From positions 1 through 8,321 of the forward strand of contig DAOVOU010000069.1 in assembly GCA_030629475.1 (NCBI GenBank): a stretch of 8,321 nucleotides of DNA, in the 5' to 3' direction. Positions 1 to 6,266 of the stretch are shown here, one piece after another. The position numbers were made by a program, and so were the translations under genes. This DNA is from Desulfobacterales bacterium (GTDB lineage Bacteria > Desulfobacterota > Desulfobacteria > Desulfobacterales > C00003060). How positions within the stretch are numbered: position 1 is the stretch's first letter; every line of letters starts with the position of its first letter. The notes under the pieces are model-generated. The model searched no databases. It saw only the letters and a list, made by a program, of their open reading frames with translations, and was not told where the DNA came from.

Positions 1-14
1 AATAAAAATGCTCC

Positions 15-102
15 AATGACAAAAACATCGAATTTTCAATGTATTAGTTTCGGTCATTTTGTCATTCGGTATTCGAATTTGTTTCGGATTTCGATATTCG
101 GA
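15..102. repeat. Inverted repeat plus TTCGG-unit array upstream of hisC
   Basis: A perfect 10 bp inverted repeat (AATGACAAAA at 15-24, TTTTGTCATT at 57-66) encloses a second small hairpin at 25-42 (7 of 8 pairs, 2 nt loop). The right arm runs into an irregular array in which TTCGG recurs at 49, 65, 83 and 97, spaced 14 to 18 bp, with a palindromic ATTCGAAT at 71-78. No credible reading frame covers it. No T-tract follows the hairpin on the plus strand, so it does not look like an intrinsic terminator. It resembles the other low-complexity dyad arrays in this window in layout, but not in sequence. Its function is unknown. Confidence 0.6.
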
Positions 103-105
103 TTT

Positions 106-133
106 TGCCTGAATATGACTTTTCGTTCAGGTA
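106..133. repeat. Small dyad in the hisC leader
   Basis: CCTGAA (108-113) and TTCAGG (126-131) form perfect 6 bp arms. An outer T-A pair and two G-T wobbles extend them to about 9 pairs around a 10 nt loop. The dyad lies 79 bp before the preferred hisC start. It could be an operator or an mRNA hairpin. It does not fit the LexA spacing (CTGT-N8-ACAG) and no T-tract follows. The assignment as regulatory is speculative. Confidence 0.3.
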
Positions 134-200
134 CTATCTACTGCAATAGGGCAGGCTGGGCAGTGGTGGGTTGTGGAGAGGAGACCGGTCAAGCAGAACA

Positions 201-205
201 AGGGG
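201..205 (+). promoter_or_regulatory. Ribosome binding site deciding the hisC start
   Basis: AGGGG at 201-205 (AAGGGG when the preceding A is counted) lies 6 nt before the in-frame GTG at 212. The alternative in-frame GTG at 173 would add 13 residues (MERRPVKQNKGIF) that do not resemble a HisC N-terminus and has only a weak GGTGGG upstream. The GTG at 212 yields a protein starting MKLPDYI, a usual beginning for this family. Confidence 0.65.
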
Positions 206-211
206 ATCTTT

Positions 212-1291
212 GTGAAATTACCAGACTATATTGCTAATCTCAAGCCATATGTGCCCGGAAAACCGATCGAGGAACTGGAACGCGAGTATGGCATTAGCGG
301 TTCTATCAAACTGGCATCGAATGAGAACCCAATTGGCCCATCTCCCAAGGCCCTTGAGGCGATAACGGGTGCGCTCAAGAATCTGCATCGCTATCCAGAT
401 GGAAGCAGCTACTACTTGAGGAAGCGCTTGGCCGAGAAGCTGAAGGTCTCTGTCAATCGAATAGTGTTTGGAAATGGTTCCGATGAGATCATCGAACTTC
501 TGGTTCGCACCTTCCTTCAAGAGGGTGATGAAGTCGTTATGCCAGAGCCCTCATTTTTGATGTATGAGATCATGGTACAGGCAGGCGGGGGGCGGCCTGT
601 TAAGGTGGCCCTTAAAGAACGCGTCCTCGACCTGGAGGGTATGGCTGAGAGTATTTCGTCAAGAACGCGCATGATTTTTGTCAATAATCCTAACAATCCT
701 ACCGGAACGATCGTGTCGAGGGACGACTTTGAAGAGTTTCTGCAAAGGGTTCCGCCCGAGGTGATCGTTGTGCTGGATGAGGCATACATTGATTTCGTGC
801 GAGATAGGACCTGCCCGACCGGTCTTGATTATCTGGACGGTGACAAGATCGTGGTGACCCTTCGGACTTTTTCCAAGGCATACGGATTAGCAGGTCTTCG
901 TATAGGCTATGGTGTGATGAAAGAGAGCCTGGCAGATCCTATGCATCGGGTCAGGCAACCCTTCAATACGAATCTGCTTGCACAGGTTGGGGCTCTGGCT
1001 GCCCTGGATGATGATGCTTTTCTCGAAAAGACCGTTAGCACCGTTCATAAAGGCCTCGATTTTTTGTATCGGGAAGTGGAGAAGTTGGGACTTCGATGCC
1101 TTCCTACCCAGACCAATTTTTTTCTCATAGACCTGGAACGGGACGCAAAGAGCGTCTTTGAAAAGATGCTTCGCGGGGGGGTAATTGTCCGGCCTATGAC
1201 CGAATACGGCTATCCAAACCATATTCGGATCAATGTGGGGCTTCCTGAAGAAAACCAGCGTTTTGTCGAGGCGCTGAGGGAGGTAATTTAA
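212..1291 (+). CDS. hisC: Histidinol-phosphate aminotransferase
   Basis: This is a PLP-dependent class I/II (fold type I) aminotransferase that converts imidazole acetol phosphate and glutamate to histidinol phosphate and 2-oxoglutarate in cytosolic histidine synthesis. From the GTG at 212 it has 359 residues, the usual family length. Visible motifs in order are the substrate-loop ASNENPIGPSP (about 35-45), YPDGSSYYLR (61-70), NPNNPTG (159-165), DEAYIDF (189-195), and TFSKAYGLAGLRIGYG (219-234) with the Schiff-base lysine at K222. The carboxylate-binding arginine is R339 in HIRINVG. No key residue is missing. It is the first gene of the forward run, 86 bp before cmk. No other his gene is visible, so it may supply histidine synthesis from a non-his operon, as is common in this group. 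Some HisC proteins also act on aromatic amino acids, which the sequence alone cannot exclude. Confidence 0.95.
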   Translation: MKLPDYIANLKPYVPGKPIEELEREYGISGSIKLASNENPIGPSPKALEAITGALKNLHRYPDGSSYYLRKRLAEKLKVSVNRIVFGNGSDEIIELLVRTFLQEGDEVVMPEPSFLMYEIMVQAGGGRPVKVALKERVLDLEGMAESISSRTRMIFVNNPNNPTGTIVSRDDFEEFLQRVPPEVIVVLDEAYIDFVRDRTCPTGLDYLDGDKIVVTLRTFSKAYGLAGLRIGYGVMKESLADPMHRVRQPFNTNLLAQVGALAALDDDAFLEKTVSTVHKGLDFLYREVEKLGLRCLPTQTNFFLIDLERDAKSVFEKMLRGGVIVRPMTEYGYPNHIRINVGLPEENQRFVEALREVI

Positions 1292-1302
1292 CGTTTATCG
1301 GG

Positions 1303-1377
1303 TTTGCACGGTTTATTGTGTTTATTGTGTTTCAACCCAACAAACTCAATAAACTCAACAAACCCAACAAACTCAAT
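1303..1377. repeat. 9 bp tandem repeat in both orientations, abutting the cmk start codon
   Basis: Five tandem 9 bp units fill 1333-1377: CAACCCAAC, AAACTCAAT, AAACTCAAC, AAACCCAAC, AAACTCAAT, with the cmk ATG following directly. In opposite orientation, TTTATTGTG occurs twice at 1312-1329, with a degenerate third unit at 1303-1311. The segments 1312-1332 and 1342-1362 can pair over 18 of 21 positions around a 9 nt loop. Because the unit is 3 codons long, the cmk frame stays open through the array (NKLNKLNKPNKLN) back to a GTG at 1318, but that extension is low-complexity and is unlikely to be translated protein. No Shine-Dalgarno sequence is visible before the ATG. Confidence 0.85.
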
Positions 1378-2049
1378 ATGAAACGTCTTCTAATAACCAT
1401 AGACGGGCCATCCGGGGCTGGCAAAACCACGATCAGTCGTAGGCTGGCGGAGGGGCTTGGTTACACCTACGTTGACACTGGTGCCTTGTACCGAGCCGTG
1501 GCCCTGGTTGCCCTGTCTGAAGGATGTGCATCCGATGATGACGGTAGGCTGGCCAAAATCTGCAGGCATCTCGTCCTCAGATTCGAAAACAGCTCCAAGG
1601 GGCTGAGGTTGTACGCTAATGGGGATGATATCACAGAGCCCATACGAACCCCGGAGATTGCTATGTTTGCATCTGCAGTATCGGCAAGGTCTGTCGTAAG
1701 GGAATCCCTGCTGGATGTTCAGCGGGAAATGGGAAAACGGGGAGGCGTGGTCTTTGAAGGGCGTGACATGGGGACTGTCGTATTTCCAGGAGCCGATATC
1801 AAGTTCTACCTGGATGCGGACCTCGACACACGTGTCCTGAGGCGGCACAGGGAATTTGCCGGAGGGCATGAAGGAACCAGTATAGCGGAGGTTAGGGGGG
1901 CTATGAAGAAGAGGGATGAAGACGACTCCTGCCGAGTGATAGCTCCCCTGAAGCCTGCCCATGATGCAATCAGAATCGATTCTACGTGCTTGGAAATTGA
2001 ACAGGTCGTTGAGGCGATGCTTCGCCACATTGGGACTCAAGCGAAATAA
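1378..2049 (+). CDS. cmk: Cytidylate kinase
   Basis: This P-loop kinase phosphorylates CMP and dCMP to the diphosphates using ATP, in pyrimidine salvage and precursor supply in the cytosol. The protein has 223 residues, standard for bacterial Cmk. Motifs are ITIDGPSGAGKTT with the Walker A at 10-17, YVDTGALYRA (31-40), the NMP-binding GDDIT (82-86), FEGRDMGT (126-133), VFPGADIKFYLDAD (135-148) and the LID-region KKRDEDDSCR (177-186). The ATG at 1378 is preferred because it lies 6 residues before the conserved ITIDG strand. An in-frame GTG at 1318 would add 20 residues encoded entirely by tandem repeat. It is unusual in having no visible Shine-Dalgarno sequence, since the repeat runs up to the ATG. 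It is followed by rpsA after 98 bp, the same neighbour order as cmk-rpsA in enterobacteria. Confidence 0.95.
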   Translation: MKRLLITIDGPSGAGKTTISRRLAEGLGYTYVDTGALYRAVALVALSEGCASDDDGRLAKICRHLVLRFENSSKGLRLYANGDDITEPIRTPEIAMFASAVSARSVVRESLLDVQREMGKRGGVVFEGRDMGTVVFPGADIKFYLDADLDTRVLRRHREFAGGHEGTSIAEVRGAMKKRDEDDSCRVIAPLKPAHDAIRIDSTCLEIEQVVEAMLRHIGTQAK

Positions 2050-2052
2050 AGG

Positions 2053-2081
2053 TTGTTTTTTGGATAGATGCTTGCTATAAG
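2053..2081 (+). promoter_or_regulatory. Candidate sigma70-type promoter for rpsA
   Basis: TTGTTT (2053-2058, 3 of 6 to TTGACA) and TATAAG (2076-2081, 5 of 6 to TATAAT) are separated by 17 bp in the cmk-rpsA gap, about 65 bp before the rpsA start. A separate promoter for the highly expressed S1 gene would be expected. The -35 match is poor, so this is only a candidate. Confidence 0.3.
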
Positions 2082-2121
2082 GCAATATTTACAAGGGCAA
2101 AGTGTCCAGCCGGTAGTTAAC

Positions 2122-2137
2122 AAGGAGGAGAAGGGGG
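2122..2137 (+). promoter_or_regulatory. Extended purine-rich ribosome binding region of rpsA
   Basis: A 16 nt purine run contains AAGGAGG (2122-2128) and AAGGGGG (2131-2137). The second lies 10 nt before the ATG at 2148, while the first is 19 nt away and too far for normal use. An overlapping TTG at 2145 is in frame, but the ATG directly after it is the better start. The duplicated SD-like core is unusual, since enterobacterial rpsA is known for lacking a strong Shine-Dalgarno sequence. Confidence 0.6.
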
Positions 2138-2147
2138 CAATTTTTTG

Positions 2148-4316
2148 ATGGAAGAGGAAAAAAACAGTGTAACCCAACTTTCGGGAGAAGACCTACAGAT
2201 TGAACGGAAAAAGTTCGACCGAGATGACAAGGCTGAAGAATCGGAGTCCCTCCGAAAAGACGAAACCGTCCAGATCGAGGAAGACTCAAGCAATGGCGTC
2301 CAGGGCGAGCCTGAGGCAGCTGGGCAGAGTGCCGAGGCAAGCGAAGCTGGCAACGAAGACCTTGTAACCGAAGGACCGGAAGAACGGCTACAGGTCGAGA
2401 AGAAAGAGTCCGACCAAGATGACAAGGCTGAGGAATCGGAGGTCGTTCAAGGAGAGGACACACCCCAGATTGAGGAAAAGCCTATCAACGGCGCCCAGGG
2501 CGAGCCCGGGGCGGCCAGACAGGGTCAGGGTACCGAGGCAACTGTGGGTGGCAAAGAAGACCTCATGGAGATGTATGAGGAAAGCTTCAGGCGGGTTGAG
2601 GAAGGCCAGGTCGTGCAGGGCAGGGTCGTTCAGATCGACAATGAATTTGTGTTGGTGGATATTGGCTACAAGTCTGAAGGACAGGTACCCATTGCCGAAG
2701 TCACCAGGCCAGACGGTACGATCGATGCCGAGGTGGGCGATACCATTGATGTCATGATGGAGCGCTGGGACGACGAGGGTGGCGTTGTCTTGCTTTCCAA
2801 AGAAAAGGCCTCCAAGATAAAGGTCTGGGATGATATCAAGAAGGCCTATGAAGAAGATGGTGTGGTCAGGGGAGTAATAACTAACCGTGTTAAGGGCGGG
2901 CTCTCGGTTGATATCGGAGTCCCTGCTTTCTTGCCCGGTTCTCAGGTGTCCCTTCGATCTGTGCGCGATTTGGATCAAATGGTGGGCGAGACCTTCGAGT
3001 TCAAGGTCTTGAAATACAATCGGAAGCGAAGCAATATTGTTCTGTCAAGACGTGTAATCCTTGAAAAGGCACGTGAGGCAAAGCGCGCTGAAACCCTTGC
3101 AACAATCCACGAAGGCAAGGTCATGACGGGTGTGGTAAAGAATATCACCGAGTATGGCGCCTTTATTGATCTGGGTGGTATTGATGGCCTGCTCCATATC
3201 ACAGATATGTCCTGGGGGCGTATAGGTCATCCATCTGAGATATTTTCGGTAGGAGATGAGGTTACTGTAAAGGTCCTGAATCTTGATCTGGAACGGGAAC
3301 GGGTCTCGCTTGGGTTAAAGCAACTCGTGCCAGACCCCTGGACTACCGCTGAAGAGAAATATCCCATAGCTTCCCATGTTAAAGGCAAAGTCGTTAGTTT
3401 TACTGATTACGGTGCCTTTGTTGAACTGGAGAAAGGGATAGAGGGTCTCATTCATGTCTCGGAGATGTCATGGACAAAAAAAGTACGTCATCCCTCCAAA
3501 GTGGTGTCGGTTGGCGAAACCGTGGAGGCTATTGTCCTAAACATTTCAGCCGGGAACAGGAGAATATCCCTGGGTATGAAGCAGGTGGTGCCGAACCCGT
3601 GGGATGTGGTTGGCGAGAAATATCCTGTAGGGACGACTATTGAGGGGAAAATCAAAAACATTACGGATTTTGGCGTATTTATCGGAATTGACGAGGGAAT
3701 TGATGGTTTAGTGCACATCTCTGACATATCATGGACCAAACGTATCAAACACCCATCTGAACTCTACAAGAAAGGTGACGTGGTTCAGGCGATTGTTCTT
3801 AATATTGATAAAGAAAACGAGCGATTTTCTCTCGGGATTAAGCAACTCCAGAAAGATCCGTGGGAGACGATCCCGGAACGATATGAGGTAGGAGACAAGA
3901 TTACGGGTACCATAACTAATGTAACGGAGTTCGGTCTTTTTGTTGAACTGGAGGAAGGGATTGAAGGACTGATCCATGTTTCGGAAGTGAACAGGGAGAA
4001 GATCAAGACACCTGTGGGCAGGTTTCAAGTTGGAGATATTGTTTCGGCCAAGGTGATCAACATTAACCCCAAAGAACGGCGCATTGGCCTTTCGATCAAG
4101 CAGCTTGAAATGGAGGAGGAACGTGACCTAGTCGTCAACTACTTGAGCACTTACAAGGGATCTCAATCAAGCTTAGGGGAGGTTCTGAAAGAGAACCTGA
4201 AAGAGAAAGCAGTAAATCAGGAGCCTGCCGAACAGCCTTTTGAGACGTCTGCTGACAAGGTTGAGGAGGGTGGCCCGGAAGTTACCGCGGAAGACCAACA
4301 GAAGATTGAAGATTGA
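2148..4316 (+). CDS. rpsA: 30S ribosomal protein S1, six S1 domains with duplicated acidic N-terminal extension
   Basis: S1 binds mRNA and brings it to the 30S subunit. Six S1/OB-fold repeats are visible (residue numbers approximate): 151-221, 236-304, 321-393, 407-479, 494-566 and 580-650. Domains 3-6 carry the RNA-binding type of sequence (GAFIDL, GLLHITDMSW, HPSE, LGLKQLVPDPW and equivalents). Domains 1 and 2 are divergent, as usual for the ribosome-docking half. A 72-residue acidic tail follows. The protein has 722 residues, against 557 for E. coli S1. The excess is mainly a roughly 140-residue Glu/Asp/Gln-rich, probably disordered N-terminus made of two copies of a 65-residue unit. It lies between cmk and sppA. 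The ORF is intact with no frameshift. The identity is firm; the role of the extension is unknown. Confidence 0.95.
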   Translation: MEEEKNSVTQLSGEDLQIERKKFDRDDKAEESESLRKDETVQIEEDSSNGVQGEPEAAGQSAEASEAGNEDLVTEGPEERLQVEKKESDQDDKAEESEVVQGEDTPQIEEKPINGAQGEPGAARQGQGTEATVGGKEDLMEMYEESFRRVEEGQVVQGRVVQIDNEFVLVDIGYKSEGQVPIAEVTRPDGTIDAEVGDTIDVMMERWDDEGGVVLLSKEKASKIKVWDDIKKAYEEDGVVRGVITNRVKGGLSVDIGVPAFLPGSQVSLRSVRDLDQMVGETFEFKVLKYNRKRSNIVLSRRVILEKAREAKRAETLATIHEGKVMTGVVKNITEYGAFIDLGGIDGLLHITDMSWGRIGHPSEIFSVGDEVTVKVLNLDLERERVSLGLKQLVPDPWTTAEEKYPIASHVKGKVVSFTDYGAFVELEKGIEGLIHVSEMSWTKKVRHPSKVVSVGETVEAIVLNISAGNRRISLGMKQVVPNPWDVVGEKYPVGTTIEGKIKNITDFGVFIGIDEGIDGLVHISDISWTKRIKHPSELYKKGDVVQAIVLNIDKENERFSLGIKQLQKDPWETIPERYEVGDKITGTITNVTEFGLFVELEEGIEGLIHVSEVNREKIKTPVGRFQVGDIVSAKVININPKERRIGLSIKQLEMEEERDLVVNYLSTYKGSQSSLGEVLKENLKEKAVNQEPAEQPFETSADKVEEGGPEVTAEDQQKIED
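2187..2567 (+). repeat. Tandem in-frame duplication inside rpsA (195 bp period)
   Basis: Residues encoded by 2187-2366 and 2382-2567 align with a constant offset of 65 residues over most of their length. Matching landmarks are LQIERKK/LQVEKKE, DDKAEESE/DDKAEESE, QIEE/QIEE, NGVQGEPEAA/NGAQGEPGAA and NEDL/KEDL; the last pair is offset by 67. The DNA is also clearly similar, for example GATGACAAGGCTGA in both copies, so the duplication is fairly recent. Both copies are acidic, low-complexity and lie before the first S1 domain. Confidence 0.85.
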
Positions 4317-4325
4317 CCGTAGAGA

Positions 4326-4446
4326 AGTGAGCTAAAGTTGAGGACTTGAAGAAACTTTTTTGAGATTGGTTTTATTGACTTTAGGCATTTTAGTTCACTT
4401 TAGTTCACTTTAGTTCACTTTAGTTCACTTTAGTTCACTTTAGGCA
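4326..4446. repeat. 10 bp tandem repeat upstream of sppA, with an inverted copy
   Basis: Five exact copies of TAGTTCACTT fill 4391-4440. In register ACTTTAGTTC, the array is bounded on both sides by the variant ACTTTAGGCA (4378-4387 and 4437-4446), giving about seven units with one 9 bp degenerate unit. Upstream, AGTGAGCTAAAGT (4326-4338) matches the reverse complement of the unit at 12 of 13 positions and could pair with any of several copies. The array ends 15 bp before the sppA ATG. A perfect 10 bp array is prone to slippage, so copy number may vary between strains. The unit equals roughly one helical turn. Confidence 0.9.
4375..4404 (+). promoter_or_regulatory. Candidate promoter entering the 10 bp array
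   Basis: TTGACT (4375-4380, 5 of 6 to the -35 consensus) lies 18 bp before TTTAGT (4399-4404, 4 of 6 to the -10 consensus). The -10-like element sits inside the tandem array, so each repeat offers another TTTAGT. No other good promoter is apparent in the 145 bp rpsA-sppA gap, and no convincing intrinsic terminator follows rpsA, so readthrough from rpsA is equally possible. Confidence 0.3.
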
Positions 4447-4461
4447 CTGTGTTATTGATAA

Positions 4462-5376
4462 ATGACCATATTTGCCAGAAGACACCCCCTTCTGTTCTCC
4501 TTGCTAGTTGTCTACGCTATCGGGGCGGTCGTGATCATCACCGTGGCGGCCCTTTTCTTTCTTGGCAAAAAGGACTCTGCCTTCGAGTTCGGTGAAAAGG
4601 TTGGGGTTGTAGAAATTAAGGGCGTTATTGTTAATCCCAGGCCTACTATTTTGCAGCTTAAGAAATTCCGAAAGAATAAGGATGTCAAGGCCATTGTCCT
4701 GAGAATCGATTCACCTGGGGGTGGGGTTGGGCCGTCGCAAGAGATTTATGCAGAGGTAAAGAAGACGACCCGTCACAAAAAGGTAGTTGCCTCTATGGGG
4801 GCCATAGCAGCCTCAGGCGGGTACTATGTGAGTGCGGCAGCCGATCACATCATGGCAAATCCTGGCACAATTACGGGTAGTATTGGGGTGATTATGGAAT
4901 TTGCCAATGCAGAGGAGTTGTTTAAGAAGATTGGGGTTTCGGCCATTGTTATAAAGAGTGGCGATTACAAGGATACGGGCTCCCCATTGCGCAAGATGAC
5001 GCCCGAAGAGAGGAGGCTATTGGAGGACTTTGTTGGCAATGTGCACCAGCAGTTTGTGACAGCAGTGGCTGAGGGAAGAAAAATGTCTGAGGAAACGGTT
5101 CGGAGCATTGCCGACGGTCGAATATTCTCAGGGCAACAGGCGCAAAAACTCGGCTTGCTGGACAGCCTTGGTAACATGGAGGATGCAATTGCGCTTGCGG
5201 CCGAACTGGGTGGTATCAAAGGGGAGCCATCGGTGGTTTATGGTGAGAAAAAGAAGTTTTCTTTCCTTGAATTCATTTTGGGTTCCAAGCTGGCAGGGGC
5301 GCTGGATAGGATTACAGGTGCCGCGCTTCATTCCGGATACCTATATGTGCCGGGTCGGGGCGTAGACAATGGTTAA
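4462..5376 (+). CDS. sppA: Signal peptide peptidase SppA, S49 family (short form)
   Basis: This is a membrane-anchored serine protease that degrades cleaved signal peptides, with its catalytic domain expected outside the cytoplasmic membrane. A single N-terminal hydrophobic segment spans about 10-34 after a basic ARRH. The S49 core contains RIDSPGGGVGPS (81-92), SMGAIAASGGYYVSAAAD (111-128) with the likely nucleophile S118, GTITGSIGVI (135-144), and KSGDYKDTGSP (165-175) with the likely general base K170. This Ser/Lys dyad matches the B. subtilis-type short SppA. At 304 residues it lacks the second repeat of the long E. coli protein. The ATG at 4462 fits the start of the anchor, but no Shine-Dalgarno sequence is visible because repeat-derived sequence lies just upstream. 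Its end overlaps the ihfB-like gene by 8 bp, which suggests translational coupling. SohB-like S49 members are an alternative but less likely. Confidence 0.92.
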   Translation: MTIFARRHPLLFSLLVVYAIGAVVIITVAALFFLGKKDSAFEFGEKVGVVEIKGVIVNPRPTILQLKKFRKNKDVKAIVLRIDSPGGGVGPSQEIYAEVKKTTRHKKVVASMGAIAASGGYYVSAAADHIMANPGTITGSIGVIMEFANAEELFKKIGVSAIVIKSGDYKDTGSPLRKMTPEERRLLEDFVGNVHQQFVTAVAEGRKMSEETVRSIADGRIFSGQQAQKLGLLDSLGNMEDAIALAAELGGIKGEPSVVYGEKKKFSFLEFILGSKLAGALDRITGAALHSGYLYVPGRGVDNG

Positions 5377-5644
5377 ACAGGGCTTGACAAATTCCTTGGT
5401 GAAGGCATTTCCGGGCATTAGCAAGCAGGACATGTTGAGCGTTTTGGATACCCTTTTTGAAAGCATGGCGCAGGCCTTGATGCGGGGCAAGATAATTGAC
5501 CTCCGAGGCGTGGGTCGCTTCAAGATAAAGGAGCGCGGACCGGCAAAGGGAAGAAACCCTAAGACCAAGACTGCCGTATACATACCCAGGCGTTGGGTGG
5601 TCCACTTTAAGCCGGCTGAGAGTCTAAGCAAACGGATCAATTAG
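5369..5644 (+). CDS. ihfB: Integration host factor beta-like DNA-bending protein (HU/IHF family)
   Basis: This is a 91-residue HU/IHF-family nucleoid protein that bends DNA as a dimer. After the helical N-terminal half come the first beta strands with RGVGRFKIKERG (46-57) and the DNA-intercalating arm tip GRNPKT (61-66, with P64). VVHFKPAESL (77-86) matches the IHF beta C-terminal strand and helix (VPHFKPGKEL) better than HU. The start overlaps the last codons of sppA by 8 bp (ATGGTTAA), with a weak CGGGG upstream, so translation is probably coupled. The protein stops a few residues short of the usual IHF beta end, and its TAG stop is part of an exact copy of the 10 bp repeat found before sppA. 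The distinction between IHF beta and HU is inferred from motif similarity. Confidence 0.85.
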   Translation: MVKQGLTNSLVKAFPGISKQDMLSVLDTLFESMAQALMRGKIIDLRGVGRFKIKERGPAKGRNPKTKTAVYIPRRWVVHFKPAESLSKRIN

Positions 5645-5651
5645 TTCACTT
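5642..5651. repeat. Solitary copy of the sppA-upstream 10 bp repeat
   Basis: TAGTTCACTT at 5642-5651 is identical to the unit repeated five times at 4391-4440. It supplies the TAG stop codon of the ihfB-like gene and fills most of the 13 bp space to the convergent gene's stop. Two occurrences bracketing sppA-ihfB could be coincidence, but an exact 10-mer is not expected often in this length. Confidence 0.55.
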
Positions 5652-5657
5652 TTATCC

Positions 5658-6266
5658 TCATTCAAAAATACTCACGTCCCCCAGTCCTACCCGGATTACC
5701 TCAGGTACATCCCCGATAAGAGAAACCACACTTGAAGGCCGTCCTGGCACTGGTCCACCGTCTATGACAATATCGATTTGAGCCCCAAGGGCATCGAAAA
5801 TCGCAGATGGGTCGGGCAGGATTTCACCATCTGAAAGGGTGGCGGTTGTAGATATAATGGGGCGGCCGAGTTGTTTGACCAAGGCCAGGCAGATCGAATG
5901 TTCCGGTACGCGAATGCCGGCCGTTTTCTGTGCTGTCAGCACCATCTTTGGAACAAGCTTGGAACCTTCCAGGACAAATGTATAGGGACCAGGCAGGAGC
6001 CTTTTCATGGTCTTGTACGCATAATTGGAAACCTTTGCGTATTGACTGATGTTCTTAAGATCGGAGCAAATGAAACTGAAAGGTTTTTTCTGCCGTCGCT
6101 GTTTCAGGCGATAGATCTTACCGATGGCCTTCCTGTTCATGATGTCACAGCCTATACCATAATAGGTATCTGTGGGGTAGGCAATGGTCGCCCCGTCTTT
6201 TAGTGCCTCTGCAACTTTTATAATCAAACGGGGATGTGGATTCCGGGGATTGATGTTTATCAGCAT
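5658..6266 (-). CDS. yciO: YciO/Sua5/YrdC-family protein (L-threonylcarbamoyladenylate synthase-like)
   Basis: The protein has 202 residues and a single YrdC-type domain covering nearly all of it. Family members bind ATP, threonine and bicarbonate to make threonylcarbamoyl-AMP for tRNA t6A. Motifs are YPTDTYYGIGCD (30-41), KQRRQKKPFSFICSD (55-69), LLPGPYTFVLEG (90-101), GIRVPEH (117-123), STTATLSDGE (139-148) and GRPSSVV (175-181), ending IRVGLGD. The KxxPFSFICxD form and the PGPYTFVL/VPKMVL stretch follow E. coli YciO (206 residues) more closely than TsaC, and there is no Sua5 C-terminal domain. E. coli YciO does not substitute well for TsaC, so the t6A role is uncertain unless this genome lacks another member. 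AGGA (minus strand, 6275-6272) lies 5 nt before the ATG. It is convergent with ihfB and divergent from guaB. Confidence 0.88.
   Translation of the reverse strand: MLININPRNPHPRLIIKVAEALKDGATIAYPTDTYYGIGCDIMNRKAIGKIYRLKQRRQKKPFSFICSDLKNISQYAKVSNYAYKTMKRLLPGPYTFVLEGSKLVPKMVLTAQKTAGIRVPEHSICLALVKQLGRPIISTTATLSDGEILPDPSAIFDALGAQIDIVIDGGPVPGRPSSVVSLIGDVPEVIRVGLGDVSIFE

Noticed and set aside
16..237. Plus-strand frame of 73 residues across the hisC leader
   Set aside because: It overlaps the hisC start in another frame, covers repeat DNA, and is low in recognisable content.
1318..1377. N-terminal extension of Cmk from the GTG at 1318
   Set aside because: The 20 added residues are encoded by the tandem repeat, are absent from the family, and precede an ATG that sits at the expected distance from the P-loop.
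1390..2085. Long antisense frame (231 residues) opposite cmk
   Set aside because: It lies entirely opposite a firmly identified kinase, shows no domain or motif, and fits a codon-bias shadow.
2388..2978. Antisense frame (196 residues) opposite rpsA
   Set aside because: It is a shadow of the S1 coding sequence with no recognisable family.
4317..4380. Intrinsic terminator after rpsA
   Set aside because: Only a 4 bp AAGT/ACTT stem precedes the T-run at about 4355-4361. It is too weak and not directly adjacent, so no terminator was called.
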